A stretch of DNA of 64,000 nucleotides from CALJTV01 sp036821185 (GTDB taxonomy: Bacteria > Chloroflexota > Dehalococcoidia > GIF9 > UBA5629): the NCBI GenBank assembly GCA_036821185.1, contig DAISKD010000001.1, positions 434,001 through 498,000 on the forward strand, in the 5' to 3' direction. Shown here one piece after another: positions 41,337 to 49,972 of this stretch. Under the pieces are notes generated by a model. It was not told the DNA's origin. It did no database searches and saw only the letters and a list, made by a program, of their open reading frames with translations. Made by a program: the position numbers and the translations under genes. Position 1 is the first letter of the stretch. Every line of letters starts with the position of its first letter.

Positions 41337-42407
41337 ATGTTTGACAAACTGGAAGCCATCGAAAAACGATACGAGGAGTTAAACAGCTTGATCGCCCAAC
41401 CTGAGGTGTCAAGCAATCCGGCACGCCTTCAATCTCTAGCACAAGAGCGTGCCAGCTTGGAGGAGTTAGTTGAAAAGTACCGTCACTATAAGGCCCTCAC
41501 TCAGAGTTTAGAGGAAACTCAAGCGATGCTTAACGATGGGCTGGACCCAGAGATGACAGCTCTGGTAAAGGAGGAAATAAGCAACCTCAGGAAACAAAGG
41601 GAAGCCGTACTTCATGACTTGAAATTTGCCCTGCTTCCCAAGGACCCAAATCAGGACAAAAATGTCATCATGGAGATACGGGCTGGCGCTGGTGGCGAAG
41701 AGGCATCCTTGTTCGCTGCTGACCTCTTCCGCATGTACAGCCGCTACGCTCTGAAAAAAGGGTGGCAGGTTGAAGTCATCGATTGCAATCAGACAGACCT
41801 AGGAGGGTTCAAGGAGATCGTTTTCGAGATCAGAGGCAAAGGGGCTTTCGGATACCTGAAGTATGAAAGGGGTGTGCACCGAGTACAGCGGGTTCCCATT
41901 ACCGAGGCATCCGGACGTATTCACACCTCAACAGCCACCGTTGCCGTACTCCCCGAAGTTGAAGACGTGGAGATATCCATAAATTCGGACGATCTAAAAA
42001 TAGAGTTCTTTCGTAGCGGTGGCGCCGGGGGGCAGAATGTAAACAAGGTAACAACCGCAGTACGCATTACCCACTTGCCAACAGGAATAACAGCAACCTG
42101 CCAAGACGAGCGTTCCCAGCTGAGAAACCGGATGAAAGCCATGGCAGTGCTTCGTGCACGCCTCTTCGACAGAGAGCAACACAAAAAGATGGAAGAAATA
42201 ACCGCCGAGCGCCGTTCACAGATCGGTAGTGGCGAACGCGCTGAGAAGATCCGTACCTACAACTTCCCTCAGGACCGGGTTACTGACCATCGCATAAACC
42301 TGACGCTCCATAATCTGCCACAGATACTAGATGGTGAACTCGATGAATTGATAGAAGCCCTAGCCACTGAAGAACAAGCTAAACAACTCGCCAAAATTGA
42401 ACTATGA
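41337..42407 (+). CDS. prfA: Peptide chain release factor 1
   Basis: 356 residues. The stop-codon recognition tripeptide is PIT (in VQRVPITEASGRIHTS), of the PxT type that reads UAA/UAG, and the catalytic GGQ is in GGAGGQNVNKV near residue 232. It is not RF2 (no SPF tripeptide), so it does not compete at the UGA codons of hdrA and mvhD. Followed by prmC with a four-base overlap, the enzyme that methylates the GGQ glutamine. Confidence 0.96.
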   Translation: MFDKLEAIEKRYEELNSLIAQPEVSSNPARLQSLAQERASLEELVEKYRHYKALTQSLEETQAMLNDGLDPEMTALVKEEISNLRKQREAVLHDLKFALLPKDPNQDKNVIMEIRAGAGGEEASLFAADLFRMYSRYALKKGWQVEVIDCNQTDLGGFKEIVFEIRGKGAFGYLKYERGVHRVQRVPITEASGRIHTSTATVAVLPEVEDVEISINSDDLKIEFFRSGGAGGQNVNKVTTAVRITHLPTGITATCQDERSQLRNRMKAMAVLRARLFDREQHKKMEEITAERRSQIGSGERAEKIRTYNFPQDRVTDHRINLTLHNLPQILDGELDELIEALATEEQAKQLAKIEL

Positions 42408-43270
42408 CCTCGCTGAGACAAGCACTCTGCCACTCCATCAGTATTCTAAAGTCACACGGTATGGAAGAGGCACACATAGAGGCACGGGCTCTGCTACAGT
42501 CCGTAATAGGCCTTTCAGCGGCTGAGGTCTATGCGCAGCCAGAACGGCTTTTGACCACAGAAGAAGCAAAACGGGTAGAGGAACTGCTGAAACGACGTTT
42601 GTCTCGAGAACCTCTGGCCTACATCACGAGCACAAAAGAGTTCTATGGTCTGGAGTTTTACGTCGATAGGCGTGTATTGATCCCTCGTCCTGAAACAGAG
42701 CTCCTGGTAGAAACTGCCATCGCTTACGCTGCTAACAGACTATCTCCATCATGTACACCTTACATTTCCGATATTGGCACAGGATGCGGTGCCATCGCCA
42801 TCAGCCTGGCTAAAAGCTTACCGGCATGCAAGATCTACGCCACAGACATTTCTTCAGACGCTCTGGAAGTTGCCCAAATTAATGCCAGATACCATAATGT
42901 TCTACACTGCATTACCTTCCTTCAGGGAAACTTGCTGGAGCCATTGCCAGAACCGGTCGACATTATAGTGGCAAACCTACCTTATGTTAGCGACAGGGAA
43001 TTATCAGACCTGCCACCAGAGATAAGAGAATTCGAACCTGAAATAGCCCTCAAAGGTGGCGTGGACGGGCTGGAGGTAATTAAGCAGCTCCTTTCGCAGG
43101 TAGAAATAAAGATCAAGCCAGCAGGCTGTCTACTTCTGGAAATAAGACAGGAACACGCACCTAGCCTTATGCCTCTGGTACACACCAGCCTCAAGAACGT
43201 GGTGCTGGACTTTCTTTCAGACCTGAATGGAATCAAAAGGGTGGCTCGAATCAGTTTTCCGGATAGCTAA
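42404..43270 (+). CDS. prmC: Release factor glutamine methyltransferase
   Basis: 288 residues. N-terminal helical domain followed by a SAM-binding domain (DIGTGCGAIAISLA near residue 125). The catalytic NPPY motif reads NLPY (ANLPYVS near residue 190), a variant that keeps Asn, Pro and Tyr. RPETELLVE and the position after prfA fix the assignment over other N5-glutamine methyltransferases. Confidence 0.93.
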   Translation: MTSLRQALCHSISILKSHGMEEAHIEARALLQSVIGLSAAEVYAQPERLLTTEEAKRVEELLKRRLSREPLAYITSTKEFYGLEFYVDRRVLIPRPETELLVETAIAYAANRLSPSCTPYISDIGTGCGAIAISLAKSLPACKIYATDISSDALEVAQINARYHNVLHCITFLQGNLLEPLPEPVDIIVANLPYVSDRELSDLPPEIREFEPEIALKGGVDGLEVIKQLLSQVEIKIKPAGCLLLEIRQEHAPSLMPLVHTSLKNVVLDFLSDLNGIKRVARISFPDS

Positions 43271-43272
43271 AT

Positions 43273-43301
43273 TTGACAAAAAACGCGATTTGTCCTAAAG
43301 T
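43273..43301 (+). promoter_or_regulatory. Promoter of etfBA
   Basis: Perfect TTGACA (43273-43278), 17 bases, TAAAGT (43296-43301); the predicted start near 43308 lies about 47 bases before etfB, whose Shine-Dalgarno is a full AAGGAGGTG. Confidence 0.7.
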
Positions 43302-43354
43302 AAGTGCTCGGTTAGCAATAGAGGCAGGAAAATCCTTTTCAAGGAGGTGAAAAA

Positions 43355-44158
43355 ATGCCAAACATGGTGGTTTGCTGCAAGCAAGTCATCGACCCAGAAG
43401 CCCCACCGGCAAGTTTTAAGATTGACCCAGCAACCAACAAAGTCGTTCCACCCCCTGGAGTACCCCCCGTCATCAGTCCTTTTGATGAGCAAGCGGTCGA
43501 GGCTGCACTGCGTATAAAAGACAAACACGGTGGCAAAATTACGGTGATAAGCCTCGGCAATAACCTGCTCCGGGATGTCGTGAAAAAACCGCTGTCCATG
43601 GGGGCTGACGAGTTAATCCTTCTGGAAGACCCGGCATTTGAGGACGGCGATAGCTGGTCAACTGCATATGCTCTGGCTATGGCGATCAAAAAAATAGGCC
43701 AATATGACCTTATTTTCTGTGGGCGCCAGGCAGCTGACTGGGATGCCGGACAAGTCGGCTGCGGCATAGCTGAGATACTTGGCATCCCATGCGTTACCAT
43801 TGCCAAGAAAGTCGAGTTCTTAGATGGCAAAGCTCAGGTAGAGCGCGTCATCCCAGACGGCTACCAGGTGATCGAGGTCACACTCCCGGCAGTAATAACT
43901 GTCAGCAATGAACTTGGCGAAGCCCGCTATGCCACCCTAAAGGGCATAATGGCTGCCGCCAAGAAGCAGCCGATCGTCTGGAAACCAGCTGACATCGGTG
44001 TTAGTCCATCGGAAGTTGGTGCTGCCGGACGGCGTACCAAGCTGGTTAAACTGTTCCAGCCGGTTAAAGAAGGCAAATGCGAACTCATAGAAGCCGATAG
44101 CCCGGCGGAAGCCGGTGCCAAGCTCGCTTTGCGCCTCAGAGAGGCAAAACTGATTTAG
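43355..44158 (+). CDS. etfB: Electron transfer flavoprotein beta subunit
   Basis: 267 residues, ETF beta fold: MPNMVVCCKQVIDPE at the start, SPFDEQAVEAALRIKDKHGG, and the ETF beta signature region IEVTLPAVITVSNELGEARY near residue 175. With EtfA it carries FAD and shuttles electrons between dehydrogenases and an acceptor. No acyl-CoA dehydrogenase, FixC/FixX or lactate dehydrogenase gene is beside it, so confurcating or plain function cannot be told from context. Confidence 0.93.
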   Translation: MPNMVVCCKQVIDPEAPPASFKIDPATNKVVPPPGVPPVISPFDEQAVEAALRIKDKHGGKITVISLGNNLLRDVVKKPLSMGADELILLEDPAFEDGDSWSTAYALAMAIKKIGQYDLIFCGRQAADWDAGQVGCGIAEILGIPCVTIAKKVEFLDGKAQVERVIPDGYQVIEVTLPAVITVSNELGEARYATLKGIMAAAKKQPIVWKPADIGVSPSEVGAAGRRTKLVKLFQPVKEGKCELIEADSPAEAGAKLALRLREAKLI

Positions 44159-44189
44159 GACTGAAAAAAGATTTTGCAGGAGGTCACCA

Positions 44190-45188
44190 ATGGCTGAGTT
44201 TAAAGATGTGTTAGTGTTTGGCGAGACCACCGACGGCAAACTGGCAACAATTACAGCAGAGCTACTGGGCTGTGGCCGCCGTCTGGCCGATGAATTGAAG
44301 GAGAACCTCATCTGTATATTGGTCGGCGAGAATGTTACCGATGTTGCCAATAGCGCTATAGCCAGCGGGGCAGACAAAGTATATGTCGCCCAAGACCCAT
44401 TGCTGAAAGAATACCAGACAGACGCCTATCTCATGGTAATGGAAAAAGCAGTAAAGGAAATTATGCCGCGTATCCTGCTGCTTGGCCAAACATCGATAGG
44501 ACGCGACCTTGCCCCCCGGCTGGCCTTTCGATTGGGCACAGGACTGTCAATGGATTGTGTAGAACTGAACATCGACCCCGCGACCAAGCTGCTGCAGCAG
44601 ACCCGCCCTGTATACGGTGGCAATGCTCGCGCCATGTTCGCCACGGAGTCTTTCCCGCAGATGGCAACAGTGAGGCAAAAAGCAATGACGCCTCTAGAAC
44701 CGGACCCATCCAGAAAAGGCGAAGTGGTACCCCTAAAACTGGAACTTGACCCGACAAAGATCAGGGCTAAGGTTGTGCAAACAGTCAAGGAAGAGGTGAC
44801 CGGGATCAAACTAGAGGACGCGCAGACAGTAGTTGCCGGAGGGAGAGGCATAGGTGGCCCCGAAGGCTTCAAACAGCTGGAGGAGCTTGCAAAACTGCTT
44901 AAAGGGGCAGTGGGAGCTTCTAGACCTCCTTGCGACAATAAGTGGGTACCAGATACTATACAGATTGGCTTGACCGGAAAGATAGTCACCCCAGAGCTTT
45001 ACATCGCTGTAGGCATCTCAGGCGCCAGCCAGCATATAGCCGGGTGTTCCGGTGCCAAAAACATAGTGGCTATCAACAAAGATCCCGAAGCCAATATTTT
45101 TAAGGAAGCCAGATTCGGCGTGGTGGGCGACTGGAAGCAAATCCTGCCAGCCTTTACTGAGAAAGTGAAAGAGCTGCTAGCAGGTTAG
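44190..45188 (+). CDS. etfA: Electron transfer flavoprotein alpha subunit
   Basis: 332 residues. The C-terminal FAD-binding domain has VVAGGRGIGGPEGF, the family signature LYIAVGISGASQHIAG near residue 270, and INKDPEANIFKEARFGVVGD. The N-terminal domain pairs with EtfB. It lies 31 bases after etfB with an AGGAGGT Shine-Dalgarno and closes the etf operon. Confidence 0.94.
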   Translation: MAEFKDVLVFGETTDGKLATITAELLGCGRRLADELKENLICILVGENVTDVANSAIASGADKVYVAQDPLLKEYQTDAYLMVMEKAVKEIMPRILLLGQTSIGRDLAPRLAFRLGTGLSMDCVELNIDPATKLLQQTRPVYGGNARAMFATESFPQMATVRQKAMTPLEPDPSRKGEVVPLKLELDPTKIRAKVVQTVKEEVTGIKLEDAQTVVAGGRGIGGPEGFKQLEELAKLLKGAVGASRPPCDNKWVPDTIQIGLTGKIVTPELYIAVGISGASQHIAGCSGAKNIVAINKDPEANIFKEARFGVVGDWKQILPAFTEKVKELLAG

Positions 45189-45223
45189 ACAAGGGAAGAA
45201 AAAGTCAGCGGGACAAATAGAAA

Positions 45224-45241
45224 GAGCCCCTTTTGCGGCTC
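45224..45241 (-). terminator. Terminator of the EF-G-like gene
   Basis: On the minus strand GAGCC-GCAAAAGG-GGCTC forms a hairpin that overlaps the stop codon and is followed by TTTCTATTT. Its distance to the etfA stop means it could also end the etf transcript, although the T-run is only on the minus-strand side. Confidence 0.55.
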
Positions 45242-47309
45242 ATTGCGATTGATTGCGCTGTGTTATAATTTTCTGCGCTATCTGCGATGGCACCTCCTCA
45301 TAATGACTGAACTCCATAGTGAAGGTGCCACGCCCCTGCGTTAGCGATCGCAGGTCAATCGCATACCGCAGCACTTCCGCCAGCGGGGCCTGTGCCTGGA
45401 TGATATTGAACCCGTCTGCCGGCCTCATGCCGAGCACGCGTGCCCGCTTAGTATTGAGGTCACCAATTATATCACCGGTAAACGATTCTGGTACGGTGAT
45501 CGTCATATTCACCACCGGCTCGAGTAGAACCGGCTGCCCTTGCGCTAGGCCTTTCTTTAAAGCTTGTGCCCCAGCTATCTTGAAAGACATGTCTGAGGAA
45601 TCAACGGGATGGGAGCTGCCGTCGTACAGCGTTACCCTTATGTCGACAACTGGGTACCCTGCCAGCACGCCCTCTGCCTTTGCCTCGTTGACACCCTTTT
45701 CGACCGCCGGGATATAATTCCGAGGCACAGCCCCACCAACAACCCTCTCGGTAAACTCAAAGCCAGAACCTCTAGGCAATGGTTCTAGTTCGAGGAACAC
45801 ATGGCCATACTGTCCGTGACCGCCGGTCTGCTTTTTGTGCTTGTACTCTGCTTTAACAGGCACAGTTATCGTCTCCCTATACGGTACCTTGGGTAAGCCT
45901 AAATTCACCTCAACCCCGTACTTGCTGGACAGCCTTTCAGCAGCAACCTCTAGATGTGTCTCACCTATCCCACAAAGCAGGATTTCACCTATGTCTACCT
46001 CCCGCTGTACCCTCAATGTCGGATCCTCCTCACAAAGTTTGGGCAATACTGTGCTCATTTTGTCCAGGTCAGCTCGTGACTTGGGATGAACTGCCATATT
46101 CAACACCGGCTGAGGAAAGTTGATACCAGGAAGCTTCAATGGGTGCTCACGGGCACACAATGTGTCCCCAGTAGCAGTCACCGTAAGCTTTGCAACTGCG
46201 CCAACATCACCAGCAACCAACTGGGCCACTGGTTCCTGCGTCTTGCCCCGTACCACAAAAAGCTGTCCCACCCTTTCTGCAGTGCCCTTTTCAGAGTTCC
46301 AGGCCTGAGAGTTACTTGAGATAGTTCCTGAATACACCCGAAAATAGCTAATCTTGCCCACACGAGGGTCATTCACCGTCTTAAATACGAGAGCAGAAAG
46401 TGGTGCATCGGCCACTGGTTCAACCGTCTCCTCAGCCCCTGTTGCTATGTTTGTAGCTTTAACCGCACCACAAGCTGCCGGCGAAGGTAAATGATCAACC
46501 ACAGCATCCACTAGCAAGCTCACCGCAATATTCTTTAAAGCTGACCCCACAAACACCGGCATCACCTTTCTCTGTTTTACAGCCTCCTTAATGCACCGGT
46601 AAAGCTCATCGTCACCAATCTCACCGCCTTCCAGATACCTGTTAATGAGCTCGTCATCCACCTCAATTACAGCTTCGACCAGTTTTTCACGGTAGGAGGC
46701 GACATCCTCCGCCAACGATGATGGTATCTCCACCTCCCGCAGCTGAGTTCCGGTGCCAACATACCCTTTCCTTTTCACTAGGTCCACCACTCCTTGAAAG
46801 TCTTTCTGGGACCCTATTGGTAGCTGCATAGGCAGACACTTGACACTCAGCTTTGCCTGAATATCTTTCAAAACACCAAAGAAGTTAGCATTTTCACGAT
46901 CCATCTTGTTAACGAAAAGGAAGCAAGGTAAGTTTGCTTCACTAACATAGCCCCAGACCTGCTCGGTGCCCACCTCAACACCGGAAACAGCACACACCAC
47001 CACAATAGCCCCTTCACAGATTCTAAGACCAGCTTGAACCTCGCCAATAAAATCGGGATACCCAGGCGTATCGATTATATTGAGCTTACAATTTCTCCAC
47101 TCATAGGGTAGCACCGAGAGATTGATGCTAATCTGACGCTTTATCTCTGCAGGATCATAATCAGACACAGTGGTACCATCGGCTACATTACCCAGACGGT
47201 TTATCACACCAGAGCAAAAAAGCATAGCCTCCCCCAGCGATGTCTTCCCCGCACCTGAATGAGACAGCAAAACAACATTGCGAATCTTCGTCGAATCGAG
47301 ATGATGCAC
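45240..47309 (-). CDS. Elongation factor G-like GTPase (FusA2-type paralogue)
   Basis: About 689 residues from a GTG at 47309. The G domain has SHSGAGKTSL (P-loop), DTPGYPDF and NKMDREN, and the EF-G domains II-V follow. The invariant switch-I RGITI of true EF-G is RQISI here, typical of EF-G-like paralogues whose role is unsettled. The frame extends to 47426, but upstream of 47309 there is no family similarity, while AAGGGGTG lies at the right distance before the GTG; another choice is the ATG at 47345. It stands alone, divergent from gatC. Confidence 0.82.
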   Translation of the reverse strand: MHHLDSTKIRNVVLLSHSGAGKTSLGEAMLFCSGVINRLGNVADGTTVSDYDPAEIKRQISINLSVLPYEWRNCKLNIIDTPGYPDFIGEVQAGLRICEGAIVVVCAVSGVEVGTEQVWGYVSEANLPCFLFVNKMDRENANFFGVLKDIQAKLSVKCLPMQLPIGSQKDFQGVVDLVKRKGYVGTGTQLREVEIPSSLAEDVASYREKLVEAVIEVDDELINRYLEGGEIGDDELYRCIKEAVKQRKVMPVFVGSALKNIAVSLLVDAVVDHLPSPAACGAVKATNIATGAEETVEPVADAPLSALVFKTVNDPRVGKISYFRVYSGTISSNSQAWNSEKGTAERVGQLFVVRGKTQEPVAQLVAGDVGAVAKLTVTATGDTLCAREHPLKLPGINFPQPVLNMAVHPKSRADLDKMSTVLPKLCEEDPTLRVQREVDIGEILLCGIGETHLEVAAERLSSKYGVEVNLGLPKVPYRETITVPVKAEYKHKKQTGGHGQYGHVFLELEPLPRGSGFEFTERVVGGAVPRNYIPAVEKGVNEAKAEGVLAGYPVVDIRVTLYDGSSHPVDSSDMSFKIAGAQALKKGLAQGQPVLLEPVVNMTITVPESFTGDIIGDLNTKRARVLGMRPADGFNIIQAQAPLAEVLRYAIDLRSLTQGRGTFTMEFSHYEEVPSQIAQKIITQRNQSQ

Positions 47310-47430
47310 GCTCTTACACCCCTTACATTTACTGAACAGCGACATTGAATTGTAGCAATCTCCCGCTCCAACAGTCAAGGTAAACCAGCGAGCGCAATCC
47401 CGGTAAAGGACGTTTGCTGTAGGCATGTGG

Positions 47431-47436
47431 TATAAT
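47431..47436 (+). promoter_or_regulatory. -10 box for gatC-gatA
   Basis: TATAAT 33 bases before the gatC ATG; no clear -35 hexamer. Confidence 0.45.
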
Positions 47437-47469
47437 TGATACCTACATTATCCCGCGAGGAAACTGAGG

Positions 47470-47757
47470 ATGAAGCTAAGTCGTGAAGAAGTACTGCACC
47501 TGGCACGTCTCGTCAGACTAGGACTGAGCGAAGACGAGATCGAGAAATTCCGTGTTCAGCTATCTAACATCTTGGAAAATTTTGAAATACTCAAGCAGGT
47601 TGATACTACCAATTTGCCCCCCATGACCCAGTCTATTGCCCTACAAAATGTTTTCAGAGAGGACAACCCCAGCCCATCTTACAATCCGGAAGAAATACTG
47701 GCTAACGCCCCCCAGCGAGAAGGGAACTATTTCAAGATACACGCAGTGCTCGAATAA
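47470..47757 (+). CDS. gatC: Asp/Glu-tRNA amidotransferase subunit C
   Basis: 95 residues with the family pattern LSREEVLHLARLVRLGLSED and a C-terminal LRED-like FREDNPSPSYNPEEIL plus NAPQREGNYFKI. It bridges GatA and GatB in the complex that turns Glu-tRNA(Gln) into Gln-tRNA(Gln). Followed by gatA after 12 bases; gatB is not in the window. Confidence 0.92.
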   Translation: MKLSREEVLHLARLVRLGLSEDEIEKFRVQLSNILENFEILKQVDTTNLPPMTQSIALQNVFREDNPSPSYNPEEILANAPQREGNYFKIHAVLE

Positions 47758-47769
47758 GAGACCGCCATC

Positions 47770-49233
47770 ATGGACGAACTCTATAAATTAACAATTCACC
47801 AGGCCGCTCAACTACTAAGGCAACGGAGCTTGTCCTCCGTTGAACTGACCAAAGCCTGCCTGCAACGTATAGAACAGATAGAAAGCAAAATTCGGGCCTG
47901 TGTCACCGTCTGCCCCGATATTGCTTTGGAACAAGCAAAAGAGGCTGACAGGCTCCTCCAGAGCGGCGAAACGATCGATCCCCTGGCAGGGATACCCGTG
48001 CTGATAAAAGACAATATCTGCACTAAAGGTATAAAGACGACCTGTTCATCCAAGATGTTGCAGAATCTTATCCCACCATACGACGCTACTGTAATAAAAC
48101 GCCTTAAGGCCAGAAACGCAGTGATCCTGGGAAAGACTAACATGGATGAGTTCGCCATGGGCTCATCCACCGAGAACTCTGCCTTCTCCCCTACTAGAAA
48201 CCCGTGGGACCTAGACCGTGTTCCAGGTGGGAGCAGTGGTGGGTCAGCAGCCGCTATAGCTGCAGACGAGGCGATCTATGCTCTCGGCTCAGATACGGGA
48301 GGTAGCATCCGTCAGCCAGCCGGGTTCTGTAATGTCGTCGGGCTAAAACCGACCTATGGTAGAGTCAGTCGGTTTGGTCTGGTAGCTTTCGCCAGCTCGT
48401 TAGACCAAATCGGCCCCATAACCAAAGATGTCACCGATTGCACTCTGGTGCTGAATGCCATTTCCGGCCACGATCCGATGGACTCTACCACCGCCCCCTA
48501 TCCCGTTCCCGACTACACCAAAGCCCTGGTCCCAGATCTCAAGGACTTACGGCTTGGCGTGCCACGTGAGTATTTCGTTGAGGGAATGCAACCAGAAGTG
48601 AGAGCAACGCTGGAGACAGCGATAAGAAAGCTAGAAGAACTAGGAGCAAAAGTAGACACCGATGTCTCTTTGCCGCATACAGGATATGCTCTCGCCGTTT
48701 ATTATATTGTAGCCCCCTCTGAAGCTTCAGCAAACCTTGCCCGATACGATGGCGTAAAATACGGATACTCATACCAGGAAACTGACAATATGTGGGAGGC
48801 GATGGAAAAGACCAAGCAAAACGGTTTTGGGGCCGAGGTAAAAAGGCGAATAATGCTGGGCACCTATGCGCTTTCCGCTGGCTACTACGACGCATACTAC
48901 CTCAAAGCACAAAAAGTCCGCACTTTGATCAAGAACGAGTTTGATGAAATATTCAGAACATATGATGCTCTGGTCACACCGACCTCGCCAACAGTACCCT
49001 TCAAACTCGGAGAAAGAATAGACGACCCGCTTCAGATGTATCTCAGCGATGTATGTACCCTACCGGTGAACATCGCAGGGCTCCCTGCCATTTCAATTCC
49101 AGTAGGGTTTGCCAACGGTCTACCTGTGGGTATGCAAATTATCGGCAAACCTTTTGACGAGGAGACGATTCTCCGCGTAGCCTTTGCCTATGAACAAGCG
49201 ACCGACTGGCATAAGAGAAAACCAAAAATCTAG
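47770..49233 (+). CDS. gatA: Asp/Glu-tRNA amidotransferase subunit A
   Basis: 487 residues, amidase-signature family. The catalytic Lys is in VLIKDNICTKG near residue 77. The Ser cluster is PGGSSGGSAAAIAA near residue 153 followed by GSDTGGSIRQPAGFCNVVGL. It releases ammonia from glutamine and passes it to GatB. The gatC-gatA linkage confirms the role over other amidases. Confidence 0.95.
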   Translation: MDELYKLTIHQAAQLLRQRSLSSVELTKACLQRIEQIESKIRACVTVCPDIALEQAKEADRLLQSGETIDPLAGIPVLIKDNICTKGIKTTCSSKMLQNLIPPYDATVIKRLKARNAVILGKTNMDEFAMGSSTENSAFSPTRNPWDLDRVPGGSSGGSAAAIAADEAIYALGSDTGGSIRQPAGFCNVVGLKPTYGRVSRFGLVAFASSLDQIGPITKDVTDCTLVLNAISGHDPMDSTTAPYPVPDYTKALVPDLKDLRLGVPREYFVEGMQPEVRATLETAIRKLEELGAKVDTDVSLPHTGYALAVYYIVAPSEASANLARYDGVKYGYSYQETDNMWEAMEKTKQNGFGAEVKRRIMLGTYALSAGYYDAYYLKAQKVRTLIKNEFDEIFRTYDALVTPTSPTVPFKLGERIDDPLQMYLSDVCTLPVNIAGLPAISIPVGFANGLPVGMQIIGKPFDEETILRVAFAYEQATDWHKRKPKI

Positions 49234-49238
49234 CTGTT

Positions 49239-49481
49239 ATGTATCAGGAAAGAGAGGTGAAAGTAGACTGCTACTCAGGGTACAGGTACCCTGAGAGACC
49301 TTACTCTTTTATGTGGCGAGGAAAAACGTTCAAAATTGTACAAGTAGAGAAGGAATGGCTTGAGCCAACCAGCAGGTTTTTCAGAGTGATCACAGAAGAT
49401 GAGCATATATACGAACTCTGCTATAATGAAACAGAAGATAAATGGTGGCTGACAGCATCAAGCATAAAGGAGAGACCATGA
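49239..49481 (+). CDS. Small conserved hypothetical protein (DUF6504-like)
   Basis: 80 residues, rich in aromatic and charged residues, soluble. The pattern YSGYRYPERPYSFMWRGK, then RFFRVITEDEHIYEL and a closing WWLTA, resembles small beta-sheet proteins of the DUF6504 type found beside DNA polymerase Y genes in some bacteria. No such gene is here and no function can be given. It starts six bases after gatA and overlaps the next gene by four bases (ATGA). Confidence 0.6.
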   Translation: MYQEREVKVDCYSGYRYPERPYSFMWRGKTFKIVQVEKEWLEPTSRFFRVITEDEHIYELCYNETEDKWWLTASSIKERP

Positions 49482-49957
49482 AGCAGGTTCTTAAAGCACT
49501 CGAAGGGGACGCTCGCCTCACGCCTGAGCAAATCTCGACCATGACCGGGATCCCGGCTGAGGAAGTAAAGGAGATAATCAAAAAAGCAGAAGAAGACAAG
49601 ACGATACTCAAATATAAGACGGTGATCAACTGGGCTAAGGTGGGCGAAGAGCAAGTGTGGGCATTGGTCGAGGTCAAAGTAACTCCGCAGCGTAATGTAG
49701 GATTCGATGCCATAGCCGAGCGCATATATAGATTTCCGGAGGCACGCTCAGTATACCTCGCCTCTGGCACTTATGACCTAGCAGTCCTTGTTGTCGGCAG
49801 AACCATGCAGGAAGTCGCCATCTTCGTGTCAGAAAAGCTGGCACCACTGGAGACTGTTCAGGGCACAGTGACTCATTTCATACTCAAGAAATATAAGGAA
49901 GATGGCGAAATCCTAGAAGGTGGCGAAGGCGTCAAACGCCTACCCGTAACTCCGTAA
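49478..49957 (+). CDS. Lrp/AsnC-family transcriptional regulator
   Basis: 159 residues. The N-terminal winged helix has LTPEQISTMTGIPAEEVKEI, and the C-terminal RAM (ligand-binding) domain has VWALVEVKVTPQ, PEARSVYLASGTYDLAVLV and VQGTVTHFILKKY. The ATG at 49478 has an AAAGGAGAG Shine-Dalgarno and overlaps the previous stop. Its location before an aminotransferase, with 15 bases between, suggests an amino-acid effector. Confidence 0.88.
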   Translation: MKQVLKALEGDARLTPEQISTMTGIPAEEVKEIIKKAEEDKTILKYKTVINWAKVGEEQVWALVEVKVTPQRNVGFDAIAERIYRFPEARSVYLASGTYDLAVLVVGRTMQEVAIFVSEKLAPLETVQGTVTHFILKKYKEDGEILEGGEGVKRLPVTP

Positions 49958-49972
49958 CAGCAGGAAAATACT

